A DNA stretch of 64,000 bases. Source: an uncultured Paracoccaceae bacterium. Lineage in GTDB: Bacteria; Pseudomonadota; Alphaproteobacteria; Rhodobacterales; Rhodobacteraceae. A model generated the notes under the pieces. The model was not told the DNA's origin and did no database searches. It saw only the letters and a list, made by a program, of their open reading frames with translations. The translations under genes and the position numbers were made by a program. Location: positions 1 to 64,000 of the forward strand of contig OY288156.1 in the NCBI GenBank assembly GCA_958439195.1, written 5' to 3'. This document shows, piece by piece, positions 34,897 through 42,205 of this stretch (its first letter is position 1; each line of letters opens with the position of its first letter).

Positions 34897-35766
34897 TCAC
34901 ATCTCGCGGCTGATAACGAACCGCGCGCAGGCGATCAAGTTCGCAGCCCGGTCGCCATAGGGGCCAAGATGGCTCGCCGCCGCCTCGATCAAAGCCCCCG
35001 CGCGCGTTTTTGCCGCGTCCAACCCCAGCAGCGACACAAACGTCGCCTTGCCCGCATCGGCATCCTTGTGCAGCCGCTTTCCGGTCTTGGCCACGTCTCC
35101 CTCGACATCCAGCACATCATCCCAGATCTGGAACGCCAGCCCAAGGTTCTCGGCATAGGCGCGCAGGGGCGCAGGGTCAGCCCCCGCCAGCACCGCCCCG
35201 GCTTCCGCCGACCAACGGATCAGCGCCCCGGTCTTGCCCGCCTGCAATTCGGTGATCTGCGCCAAAGTCAGCGGCGCGGTCGCGGTCTCGGCGGCAATGT
35301 CCAGCGCCTGGCCCAACACCATGCCCTCGGCCCCGCTGGCCCGCGCCAACCCCGCCACCAGCGCGATCCGCACCTCGCCCGATCCCAGCGCTGGATCAGC
35401 CAGCAGCTCAAAGGCCAGCGTCTGCAACGCATCGCCCGCCAGAACCGCCGTCGCTTCATCCCATTTCACATGCACCGTCGGCTGCCCGCGCCGCAGGTCA
35501 TCATCATCCATGCAGGGCAGGTCATCATGCACCAGCGAATAGGCATGCAGCGCCTCGACCGCCGCCGCCGCCGCCATCGCCTGCGCATCCGTCAACCCGT
35601 GCATCCGCGCGCCTTCCAGCACCAGAAAACCACGCAGCCGTTTCCCGCCGCGTAGCGCATAGCGCATCGCCTGCACCACGGGCACCTCGGCCTTGCCTTC
35701 CAGCGCCGCCATCAGCCGCGCCTCTATGGCCGCCGCGTCCCGCGTCAGAACGTCCTGAAAACTCAC
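34897..35766 (-). CDS. ispA: Farnesyl/geranyl diphosphate synthase (polyprenyl synthetase)
   Basis: Chain elongation of isoprenoid diphosphates for quinone and undecaprenyl supply. First Asp-rich motif LVHDDLPCMDDDDLRRGQPT, second motif LAFQIWDDVLDVEGD, GGKRLRG near the N-terminus. 289 residues; FPP product is the expectation for this position and size. It overlaps xseB by four bases and is followed by dxs, so isoprenoid supply genes are co-transcribed. Confidence 0.95.
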   Translation of the reverse strand: MSFQDVLTRDAAAIEARLMAALEGKAEVPVVQAMRYALRGGKRLRGFLVLEGARMHGLTDAQAMAAAAAVEALHAYSLVHDDLPCMDDDDLRRGQPTVHVKWDEATAVLAGDALQTLAFELLADPALGSGEVRIALVAGLARASGAEGMVLGQALDIAAETATAPLTLAQITELQAGKTGALIRWSAEAGAVLAGADPAPLRAYAENLGLAFQIWDDVLDVEGDVAKTGKRLHKDADAGKATFVSLLGLDAAKTRAGALIEAAASHLGPYGDRAANLIACARFVISREM

Positions 35767-36002
35767 ATCCCCTCCGCCGGGGTCGTGCCGATGGCCCGGC
35801 CCTCCTGCGCGCGTATCAGCTCTACCTTCGCCTCTGCCGCAGCCAGCTTGTCGGCACAGTGCTTCTTCAGCGCCGCACCTTTTTCATACAGGGCGATGCT
35901 CTCTTCCAGCGCCACATCGCCCCGCTCAAGCTGGTTCACCACCTGCTCCAGCGCGGCCATCGCCTCTTCAAAACTCATCTCGGACACAGCCTTCGCCGTC
36001 AT
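35763..36002 (-). CDS. xseB: Exodeoxyribonuclease VII small subunit
   Basis: 79 residues, typical of XseB: SFEEAMAALEQVVNQLERGDVALEESIALYEKG. Binds XseA to form a single-strand exonuclease; xseA is not in the window. ATGA overlaps on both sides with the deacetylase-like gene and ispA, a common arrangement in proteobacteria (xseB-ispA-dxs). Confidence 0.95.
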   Translation of the reverse strand: MTAKAVSEMSFEEAMAALEQVVNQLERGDVALEESIALYEKGAALKKHCADKLAAAEAKVELIRAQEGRAIGTTPAEGM

Positions 36003-36925
36003 CTGCTCCGCTCCTCCAAAACGCCCACATGCGCGACGACCGATGCCGCCAGCGCCTCAAGATCATATCCACCTTCCAGTGTCGATACGACCCTCCCCTC
36101 CGCATGCCGCGCCGCCACATCGCACAGCCGCCCGGTCAACCAGGCAAAATCCTCTGTCTGCCACTCCAGATTGGCCAATGGATCGGCGGCATGGGCATCG
36201 AATCCGGCTGAAATCAACACGAACTCCGGCGCAAGCGCCTCCAAGGCGGGCAGGATCACTCCCTCATAGGCAGCCCGCATCGCCGCCCCGCCCGATCCCG
36301 CGTGCAGCGGATGGTTCACGATCTGCCCATGCGATCCCCGCTCCTGCGGGCTGCCCGTGCCAGGATACAGCGGCATCTCATGGGTCGACGCAAACAGAAC
36401 CCGCGCCTCGTCCCACAGCAAATCCTGCGTGCCATTGCCGTGATGCACGTCGAAATCCACCACGGCCACGCGGGCCAACCCGTGATGATCCAGCAACCGC
36501 TTCGCCGCAATCGCCACCGTCCCGAACAGGCAAAACCCCATCGCGGTGGCGGTCTCTGCATGGTGCCCCGGCGGCCGCCCCGCCACAAAGGCCGCCTGTG
36601 CCTCGCCTGCCATCACCGCATCCACCGCCGCGCAAACACCCCCCACCGCGTGCAGCGCGGCATCCAGAGATCCCGGCGACAGGATGGTATCCCCGTCCAG
36701 CGCCACAAATCCCGCCGCCGGAACCGCCTGCCGCACCTTTTCCAGATAGGCCGCCGGATGGCAGCGCAGCACCTCTGCCGCCTCGGCCTTCGGACAATTC
36801 CGTCGCTCAACTGACAGCTTGGCCAGCCCCCGCTCCACCGCCACCAACCGTTCAACGCATTCCGGATGCCCCGGTGGGGTGACATGGCCACTGCACGCGG
36901 CATGCGAATAAACGATCACCGCCAT
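35999..36925 (-). CDS. Histone deacetylase / acetoin utilisation family hydrolase
   Basis: 308 residues of the class-II HDAC-like family found in bacteria (acetylpolyamine amidohydrolase, AcuC relatives). Zinc-site motifs: PPGHHAETATAMGFCLFG (active-site HH), VVDFDVHHGNGTQD (DxH) and SAGFDAHAADPLANLE (Asp). Real substrate unknown; protein lysine, polyamine or other amides are possible. The start at 36925 follows AAAGGG supplied by repeat copy 2. First gene of the xseB-ispA-dxs unit. Confidence 0.92.
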   Translation of the reverse strand: MAVIVYSHAACSGHVTPPGHPECVERLVAVERGLAKLSVERRNCPKAEAAEVLRCHPAAYLEKVRQAVPAAGFVALDGDTILSPGSLDAALHAVGGVCAAVDAVMAGEAQAAFVAGRPPGHHAETATAMGFCLFGTVAIAAKRLLDHHGLARVAVVDFDVHHGNGTQDLLWDEARVLFASTHEMPLYPGTGSPQERGSHGQIVNHPLHAGSGGAAMRAAYEGVILPALEALAPEFVLISAGFDAHAADPLANLEWQTEDFAWLTGRLCDVAARHAEGRVVSTLEGGYDLEALAASVVAHVGVLEERSR

Positions 36926-36932
36926 GTCACGG

Positions 36933-36957
36933 CCCTTTCATCTTGGCACAAATACCC
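36933..36957 (-). repeat. GGGTATTT...GCCAAGATGAAAGGG repeat, copy 2
   Basis: 25 bases matching copy 1 except at one position. The AAAGGG at its end stands about eight bases before the deacetylase start and serves as its ribosome site. It is preceded (on the minus strand) by a CCGGGGGC/GCCCCCGG hairpin at 36965-36983. Confidence 0.65.
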
Positions 36958-36964
36958 TTGGGGT

Positions 36965-36983
36965 CCGGGGGCAACGCCCCCGG
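36965..36983 (-). terminator. GC hairpin after petR
   Basis: CCGGGGGC, three-base loop, GCCCCCGG, 13 bases after the petR stop. No U-run, so termination efficiency is uncertain; it is the only termination-like signal before the next operon. Confidence 0.45.
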
Positions 36984-36995
36984 CGCTTGCCACCC

Positions 36996-37697
36996 TCAAT
37001 CCGGTTGCAGCAAATATCCCTCGCCCCGCACGGTCTGCAAATAGCGCGGCACCTTTGGGTCATCCTCGATCTTGCGCCGCAACCGTGTGATCTGCACATC
37101 CACCGCCCGTTCCTGCGTGCCGCCCTCATCCCGCTCCATGTCCCCGGCCAGCCGTTCCCGGCTGATCGCTTGTCCGGGTTGCGCCGCGAACAACCGCATC
37201 AGTGCGGCTTCGGTCGCCGTCAACCGCACCGGATCGGTCCCGCGCCACAACTCGCCCCGGTCCATGTCATACCGCACCGCCCCCAGATGCAGCACCTTGG
37301 GCGCGGGCGGGGCAACCTGCACTTGCGGCACGCGCCGTAGTATCGCGTTGATCCGCAACAGCAATTCCTTCGGCTCGAACGGCTTGACCAGATAGTCATC
37401 CGCCCCCGCCTCCAGCCCCTCGATGCGGTTCGACGTTTCGCCCTTGGCGGTCAAAAGCAGGATCGGCACCGCCATCTTGGCGCGCAGTTCCCGCGTCAGC
37501 GTGATGCCGTCATCGCCCGGCATCATCACGTCCAGCACGATCATGTCGAACTCCAGCCCTGCCAACAGCCGCCGCGCCTGTGCGGCGTCGCGTGCGACCG
37601 TGACCAGATAACCGTTTCGCATCAGGAACTTCTGCAAAAGCCCCCGGATGCGTTCATCGTCATCAACGACCAGTAGATGTGGCTGTGGTTCATTCAT
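36996..37697 (-). CDS. petR: OmpR-family response regulator, PetR-like
   Basis: Receiver domain (1-120) with the acidic pair near VVDDDERIRG, phosphoacceptor Asp56 in IVLDVMMPGDDG and Lys in YLVKPFEPKEL; winged-helix DNA-binding domain at 135-233 (EGGTQERAVDVQITRLRRKIE). 233 residues. Overlaps petP (ATGA), as in Rhodobacter capsulatus, where petPR lies next to petABC and PetR is needed for growth and bc1 formation. No sensor kinase is adjacent. Confidence 0.9.
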   Translation of the reverse strand: MNEPQPHLLVVDDDERIRGLLQKFLMRNGYLVTVARDAAQARRLLAGLEFDMIVLDVMMPGDDGITLTRELRAKMAVPILLLTAKGETSNRIEGLEAGADDYLVKPFEPKELLLRINAILRRVPQVQVAPPAPKVLHLGAVRYDMDRGELWRGTDPVRLTATEAALMRLFAAQPGQAISRERLAGDMERDEGGTQERAVDVQITRLRRKIEDDPKVPRYLQTVRGEGYLLQPD

Positions 37698-38194
37698 TTC
37701 TCACCCTCACGCAGGGATTGATACTGTCGCCGCATCTCGGGGTCCATCATTGCCTCAAGCACGGTCCGAAATCCCTGCACGGCAGCAGGCCCCGCCGCGC
37801 GATAGGCCGCCCGCATCCGCGCCCGTTGCGCATCCGACAGTTGCCGTTCCAGATCCTGCCCCTTTGCCGTCAGATGCAGGTTCCGCTCACGCTTGTCGGC
37901 TTTGCCGACCCGCGCCTCCACCAACCCATCTTCGATCAACGTCCGCAGCACCCGGTTCAAACTCTGTTTCGTCACCCCCAATATGCCCAGCAAATTGGAA
38001 ACGGTCGTTCCGGGCGATCGGTGGATGAAATGGATCGCCCGATGGTGCGCCCGTCCGTAATCCATCCCTTCCAGAATGCGATCCGGGTCGTCGGTGAACC
38101 CGCGATAGGCAAAGAACATCGCTTCGATCCCCTTGCGCAACTGCTCATCGGTCAGAAACAGCAGGCTTTCCCCGCCCGTATTGCCTTCGGCCAT
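37694..38194 (-). CDS. petP: MarR-family transcriptional regulator, PetP-like
   Basis: 166 residues from the ATG at 38194, which has GGGAGGG at good spacing; the ATG at 38200 is too close to that site. MarR winged helix: HFIHRSPGTTVSNLLGILGVTKQSLNRVLRTLIEDGLV, wing VGKADKRERNLHLT. Same pairing with petR as in Rhodobacter. A GTCA-N7-TGAC palindrome in the upstream promoter region is a candidate binding site. Confidence 0.88.
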   Translation of the reverse strand: MAEGNTGGESLLFLTDEQLRKGIEAMFFAYRGFTDDPDRILEGMDYGRAHHRAIHFIHRSPGTTVSNLLGILGVTKQSLNRVLRTLIEDGLVEARVGKADKRERNLHLTAKGQDLERQLSDAQRARMRAAYRAAGPAAVQGFRTVLEAMMDPEMRRQYQSLREGEK

Positions 38195-38218
38195 CCTCAT
38201 CCCTCCCGCGTCACCCCG

Positions 38219-38264
38219 AATTTACGTCAGCCTTGTTGACTTTCCAAGAACCGAATGCTAGCTC
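38219..38264. promoter_or_regulatory. Overlapping divergent promoters of petP and ilvE with palindrome
   Basis: For petP (minus): TTGGAA (38247-38242), 17 bases, TAAATT (38224-38219). For ilvE (plus): TTGACT (38236-38241), 17 bases, TAGCTC (38259-38264). The inverted repeat GTCA-N7-TGAC (38226-38240) overlaps both, so one regulator could control both genes. Confidence 0.4.
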
Positions 38265-38346
38265 CGGCCCCGGTTTGACGCAACTTTATGTCCGATGCGG
38301 ACCTAAGTGGCGCAACTTTCGCAAATATTGCCTGTGGGAGTGGGAC

Positions 38347-39213
38347 ATGGCTGGCTATGACGATCGGGACGGGTTCATCTGGATGGATGGAAAACTGGTG
38401 GATTGGCGTGGGGCCAATGTCCATATCCTGACCCATGCGCTGCATTACGCCAGCGCGGTTTTCGAAGGCGAACGCTGCTACAACGGCAAGATCTTCAAAT
38501 CCACCGAACATTCCGAACGCCTGCGCATGTCCGGTGAACTGCTGGACATGCCGCTGCCCTTCACGGTCGAAGAAATCAACGCCGCCAAGGAAGCCGTGCT
38601 CAAGGCCAACAACCTGACCGATGCCTATGTCCGCGCCATCGCCTGGCGTGGGGCGGGCGAAGATATGGGCGTGGCCAGCAAGCGCAACCCAATCCGCCTC
38701 GCCGTCGCCTGCTGGTCCTGGGGAAACTATTACGGCGACGCCAAGATGAAGGGCGCGAAACTCGACATAGCGAAATGGAAACGTCCGTCCCCTGAAACCA
38801 TCCCCCACGCGGCCAAGGCGGCAGGTCTTTACATGATCTGCACCATGTCCAAACACGCGGCCGAGGCGAAGGGTTGCTCTGACGCCATGATGTTCGATTA
38901 TCGCGGCTATGTGGCCGAGGCGACCGGGGCAAACATCTTCTTCGTCAAGGATGGCGAAGTTCACACCCCCATCCCCGACGCCATCCTGAACGGCATCACA
39001 CGGCAGACGGTGATCGGCATGTTGCGCGACATGCAGATCAAGGTCCATGAACGCCGCATCGAAGCCGCCGATCTCGAAGGTTTTGAACAGTGCTTCCTGA
39101 CCGGCACCGCCGCCGAAGTCACCCCCGTGGGCCAGATCGGCGACTACAACTTCGAAGTCGGTGACCTGACCAAGCGCATCTCCACCGAATACGAAAAACT
39201 CGTGCGTGCCTGA
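38347..39213 (+). CDS. ilvE: Branched-chain amino acid aminotransferase
   Basis: PLP fold-IV transaminase for Leu, Ile and Val. ATG at 38347 (MAGYDDRDGFIWMDG, GGGAG upstream) gives 288 residues. PLP lysine is Lys157 in TIPHAAKAAGLYM; HALHYASAVFEGER and the C-terminal TGTAAEVTPV are typical. Single gene with strong terminator downstream. Confidence 0.95.
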   Translation: MAGYDDRDGFIWMDGKLVDWRGANVHILTHALHYASAVFEGERCYNGKIFKSTEHSERLRMSGELLDMPLPFTVEEINAAKEAVLKANNLTDAYVRAIAWRGAGEDMGVASKRNPIRLAVACWSWGNYYGDAKMKGAKLDIAKWKRPSPETIPHAAKAAGLYMICTMSKHAAEAKGCSDAMMFDYRGYVAEATGANIFFVKDGEVHTPIPDAILNGITRQTVIGMLRDMQIKVHERRIEAADLEGFEQCFLTGTAAEVTPVGQIGDYNFEVGDLTKRISTEYEKLVRA

Positions 39214-39239
39214 TCGTAACGACGGCCTGCGGGATCTAT

Positions 39240-39809
39240 TCAACCGCAGGCAGACAACAAGGCAGACCAAGGCGAAGGTGGCGAAAGCGACCTTCGCCTT
39301 TTCCATGTGTCGGGACCATTAATTCTGTCCGAGCCGATGATCCTATCTGGGCCATTTATTTTGTTCGGGCTTGTGAATCCGGCCAGACCACCATTCGCCA
39401 AATCACGACACACAGTTCGATAGACGGGCCGATACACGGTTCGGCCATTTCCTTCGGCCCCGGTCAGACGGGACGAATTTTCCTCGCCGAAAGGCACATC
39501 TTGCGTTGCCCCATCCAAATCGTCTTTCTCCGGTCGCTCCGACGCACCATGTGAAACCCAACGGACCACCAGCACAGGCAACCTTATGCCCGGTGCCAGC
39601 CCCAGCAACGCACGTAACTGCCGGCCCAGCGCCAAAACCGCCCCACCGTTCATCCCTTGTGGCCCGCGAAGCCGAACCGTTACCCGCATCCCGGCAGGGT
39701 AAAGCGCACATTCCCCGACAACCGCCAAACCCAGCAAATCGCCCGGCGCGAAAACCTGCGCAAAGGCGCGGCGAATCCGTCTGGCAATGCTCTTTCCGTG
39801 TTTCGGCAT
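39240..39809 (-). CDS. Possible hypothetical protein with repetitive C-terminal tail
   Basis: An open frame of 189 codons from the ATG at 39809, which has GTGAGG at good distance. Residues 1-90 look protein-like (FAPGDLLGLAVVGECALYPAGM, LRALLGLAPGIRLPVLVVRWV). The C-terminal part is repetitive (TVYRPVYRTV, then INGPDRI-IGSDRI-NGPD) and the last codons run through the ilvE terminator on the other strand. I recognise no family. It could be a decayed or spurious gene; the gap from 39303 to 39866 holds nothing else I can see. Confidence 0.35.
   Translation of the reverse strand: MPKHGKSIARRIRRAFAQVFAPGDLLGLAVVGECALYPAGMRVTVRLRGPQGMNGGAVLALGRQLRALLGLAPGIRLPVLVVRWVSHGASERPEKDDLDGATQDVPFGEENSSRLTGAEGNGRTVYRPVYRTVCRDLANGGLAGFTSPNKINGPDRIIGSDRINGPDTWKRRRSLSPPSPWSALLSACG
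39268..39302 (+). terminator. Intrinsic terminator of ilvE
   Basis: AAGGCGAAGGT / ACCTTCGCCTT stem, with an internal GC-GAAA-GC cap, followed by TTTTCC. Strong hairpin 55 bases after the ilvE stop. Confidence 0.85.
39314..39362. repeat. Short imperfect direct repeat
   Basis: Two units of about 21 bases, GGACCATTAATTCTGTCCGAG and GGGCCATTTATTTTGTTCGGG, with a related middle segment. Nearby (39410-39445) a second small repeat, GATAGACGGGCC / GATACACGGTTC, occurs. Together they make the repetitive tail of the frame at 39240-39809. Confidence 0.5.
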
Positions 39810-39866
39810 GGCGCACCTCACCCCCAAAGATGCAATCAACCTGCCACCCAACCCTTACGATTCGGT

Positions 39867-40865
39867 TCACACCGCATCCCGGATCAGCGGCGTGGTCGAA
39901 CAGTGCAAACCCCCGCCATTCTTTTGCACCTCTGCATAGGGGATCGTAACCCATGTCACCCCCGCCGCCGCCAATCGGTCCAGCGTCCGGTTCGTGGCCC
40001 CCTCGGGCATCAAAACCTTCCCCGGCGCGATGGCCAGCGAATTGACGATCCACCCGTCATCCGCCGGATCCGTCTCGATCCAGCGTATCCCACGCGCCTT
40101 CAACTCCTCCAGAAAGGAAAACGGCAATCCCATCGGGTTCAGGATCGCCAGATCACGGTCAATCATCAGAAAACTCACATCCAGATGGATGTCATAGCCC
40201 ACCAGATCGACGATCAGCAGCTCCACCCCCTGCCGCGCCAGCACTTCGCGCACCTGTTCCGCCCCGTCGCGGTTTACCCGCACCCCCACGCCAATGGCGC
40301 AGGTCGTGGGATTCAGCCAGGCGAAACTGCCGCCCTCCATCACGCCGCTGCCGTTGATCGTGCGCAAAATCGGGATGCCCAGCCGCCCCAGCGTGCGGGT
40401 GATTGCCAATTCCTCACCCCGCCGGATACGCGCGCCCATCCGGCATACAATTGCGCCGCCCTTCACCATAATCAGCGGATCACGTGTATAAACCTGCTTC
40501 AACCGGTTGCCCGCGTCACCATCCACGTGGTGAACCACCACCCCCTCCGCCTCCAGCGCGGCGACAAAGGCCGTATGCTGGGCCTGCATCAGGGGAATGT
40601 CGGGCGGCGTGTCGGATTGGTAATACCACCCCACCGCAGGGTCACCGAAAGACCCGATCTCTGCCAACCGCTTTGACGGGTCCACCACTCCCATCTCCGC
40701 CCCCGGCCGATGCATCAGAATTTCGCGGATGCGCCCCACGTCATTGTCGACCCCCCAGGCCTTGCCCCAGGTCGCCGCCAATTCGCTTGGGTCTTCAAAC
40801 CCCGGCTCCGCGCCTGCGGCAAATGTCTTGATGGTCTGGGTATAAATCCAATGCGGATTGGTCAT
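39867..40865 (-). CDS. Amidinotransferase/dimethylargininase-fold protein
   Basis: 332 residues of the guanidine-modifying superfamily (arginine deiminase, DDAH, amidinotransferase). Likely catalytic residues: Asp/Glu around VMEGGSFAWLNP, His in GYDIHLDVSFLMID and Cys in GGGLHCSTTPLIRD near the C-terminus. TRDPLIMVKGGAIVCRMG is also typical. Hydrolysis or amidino transfer on an arginine derivative is expected; substrate not predictable. Separate from ohr by a stable hairpin (40907-40939). Confidence 0.88.
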   Translation of the reverse strand: MTNPHWIYTQTIKTFAAGAEPGFEDPSELAATWGKAWGVDNDVGRIREILMHRPGAEMGVVDPSKRLAEIGSFGDPAVGWYYQSDTPPDIPLMQAQHTAFVAALEAEGVVVHHVDGDAGNRLKQVYTRDPLIMVKGGAIVCRMGARIRRGEELAITRTLGRLGIPILRTINGSGVMEGGSFAWLNPTTCAIGVGVRVNRDGAEQVREVLARQGVELLIVDLVGYDIHLDVSFLMIDRDLAILNPMGLPFSFLEELKARGIRWIETDPADDGWIVNSLAIAPGKVLMPEGATNRTLDRLAAAGVTWVTIPYAEVQKNGGGLHCSTTPLIRDAV

Positions 40866-40906
40866 GGCCGGCCCCTGATTGCTGTCAGGGATCAGCCTAA
40901 GCCGAC

Positions 40907-40939
40907 ACCCCGCAAGGCCGCAATGCGGCTGCGGGGCGT
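40907..40939 (-). terminator. Stable hairpin downstream of ohr
   Basis: On the minus strand GACGCCCCGCA-GCCGC-ATT-GCGGC-CT-TGCGGGGTGTC, a long GC-rich stem between the ohr stop and the amidinotransferase-fold gene. No U-tract, so a Rho-independent role is uncertain. Confidence 0.4.
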
Positions 40940-40955
40940 CTATGCGATCGTCGTG

Positions 40956-41384
40956 TCAGGCGATCACGGTTTCCACGGTGATGTTGCCCTGGGTCGCGTT
41001 GGAATACGGGCAGATGAAATGCCCGCGCTCGGCGATCTTTTCCACGACCGCCCGGTCCACACCCGGCATCGCCACCACCAGCTTCACCTGCAACCCGAAC
41101 CCGCCATCCGACCGCGGCCCAATGCCCACATGCGCATTCACCGTGGCATTGTCCGGCACGGTCCCCAGCTTTTCGCTGCTGGCGGCAAAGCGCATGGCAC
41201 CCAGATAGCAGGCCGCATACCCGACCGCGAACAGCTCCTCCGGGTTATGCCCCGCACCTGATCCGCCCAATTCCTTGGGGCTGGTCATGGTCACGGTCAG
41301 CTTGCCATCCAACAGCTTGGCCACGCCGTTGCGGCCGCCGCCGGTGGCCTGCGCTTCAGTCCAATATTTCGGATCAACACTCAT
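40956..41384 (-). CDS. ohr: Organic hydroperoxide resistance protein Ohr
   Basis: Thiol peroxidase that reduces organic and fatty-acid hydroperoxides using lipoylated proteins. The two redox cysteines are Cys59 (VGYAACYLGAM) and Cys125 (GHFICPYSNA). 142 residues, normal. AAAGGAGA ribosome site. Diverges from ohrR, the standard arrangement for peroxide-inducible control. Confidence 0.96.
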   Translation of the reverse strand: MSVDPKYWTEAQATGGGRNGVAKLLDGKLTVTMTSPKELGGSGAGHNPEELFAVGYAACYLGAMRFAASSEKLGTVPDNATVNAHVGIGPRSDGGFGLQVKLVVAMPGVDRAVVEKIAERGHFICPYSNATQGNITVETVIA

Positions 41385-41399
41385 TTCTGGTCTCCTTTA

Positions 41400-41427
41400 A
41401 ATCGAAAGCGATTAAATCGCATGCGAT
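41400..41427. promoter_or_regulatory. Two candidate OhrR operators near ohr
   Basis: AATCG-AAAG-CGATT (41400-41413) and ATCG-CATG-CGAT (41416-41427): tandem palindromes with the same ATCG-N4-CGAT core, 16-43 bases upstream of the ohr start and overlapping TTTAAT (41416-41411 on the minus strand), a possible -10. Confidence 0.65.
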
Positions 41428-41470
41428 ACAACTATGCCTCCCACCTGTTCCCTGTCAACACTTGCCGCTT

Positions 41471-41488
41471 TATCGCGCACGATATAAT
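41471..41488 (+). promoter_or_regulatory. Third OhrR operator overlapping the -10 of ohrR
   Basis: TATCG-CGCA-CGATA (41471-41484), same core as the two sites near ohr, overlaps a perfect TATAAT (41483-41488). The predicted transcript would begin about two bases before the ohrR ATG (41497), and no ribosome site is visible, so ohrR may be leaderless and autoregulated. Confidence 0.6.
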
Positions 41489-41496
41489 CTTGTCCG

Positions 41497-41937
41497 ATGA
41501 ACGAACATGCCCCTCTCCCTCCGTCTCAAATGCTGTGCTTCGCGCTCTATTCTGCCGCACATGCCATGCAGGCCGCCTACAAACCGCTGCTGGAACCGCT
41601 GGGTCTGACCTACCCACAATATCTGACGCTCTCGGCGCTCTGGGCCGAAGATGGGCAGACGGTTGGTCAGATCGGCGGCGCATTGCATCTTGACAGCAAC
41701 ACGTTGACCCCGCTGCTGAAACGTATGGAACAGGCCGGCTTCATCACCCGCCAACGCAACACCGGCGACGAACGGCAGGTCCGCCTGACCCTCACCCCCC
41801 AGGGACGCGCCCTACAGGCGCAGGCCGCCACAGTGCCACACTGCTTCATAGACAAGACAGAACTCAGCCTGGATCAGGCGACCGATCTCCGCGATGTCCT
41901 GGCCATCCTGCGCGACAGGCTCCGCCCATCGCGCTAG
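41497..41937 (+). CDS. ohrR: MarR-family peroxide sensor OhrR
   Basis: 146 residues. Sensor cysteine Cys14 lies in SQMLCFALYSAAHAMQ, the usual place in OhrR; a second Cys (TVPHC, near residue 113) fits the two-cysteine subclass. Winged helix: TVGQIGGALHLDSNTLTPLLKRMEQAGFITRQRNTGDERQVRLTLT. Represses ohr until oxidised by organic peroxide. Confidence 0.94.
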   Translation: MNEHAPLPPSQMLCFALYSAAHAMQAAYKPLLEPLGLTYPQYLTLSALWAEDGQTVGQIGGALHLDSNTLTPLLKRMEQAGFITRQRNTGDERQVRLTLTPQGRALQAQAATVPHCFIDKTELSLDQATDLRDVLAILRDRLRPSR

Positions 41938-41946
41938 GGTGCTGCG

Positions 41947-42114
41947 CTAAACCTCGCGCCCGCGCGCGATCCGCAGGAACTGCACAAGCCGCTGTGATCC
42001 AGCACTGCCGCGCGGGCGGTGCCATGTCTCACGCGGGGTGCGGGACAGCCGCATGAACTGCGCCACCTTGCTGCCAGTCGGGGCTGTCCGTTTGTCGGCA
42101 ATATGCTTGGTCAT
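41947..42114 (-). CDS. Possible 55-residue basic protein
   Basis: Starts at the ATG at 42114, preceded by GGGAGGGTAGC, a very good ribosome site. The product is basic and contains a repeated element, VAQFMRLSRTPRE and LVQFLRIARGRE. No family known to me. It ends close to the ohrR stop on the opposite strand. Confidence 0.5.
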   Translation of the reverse strand: MTKHIADKRTAPTGSKVAQFMRLSRTPRETWHRPRGSAGSQRLVQFLRIARGREV

Positions 42115-42205
42115 GCTACCCTCCCATTCATACCGGGCACCCAGACTATCACCGAATCCCCCAAAGACCAAAGCCCTCACTCCCAAACCGCCGGCGCCTC
42201 TCCGC

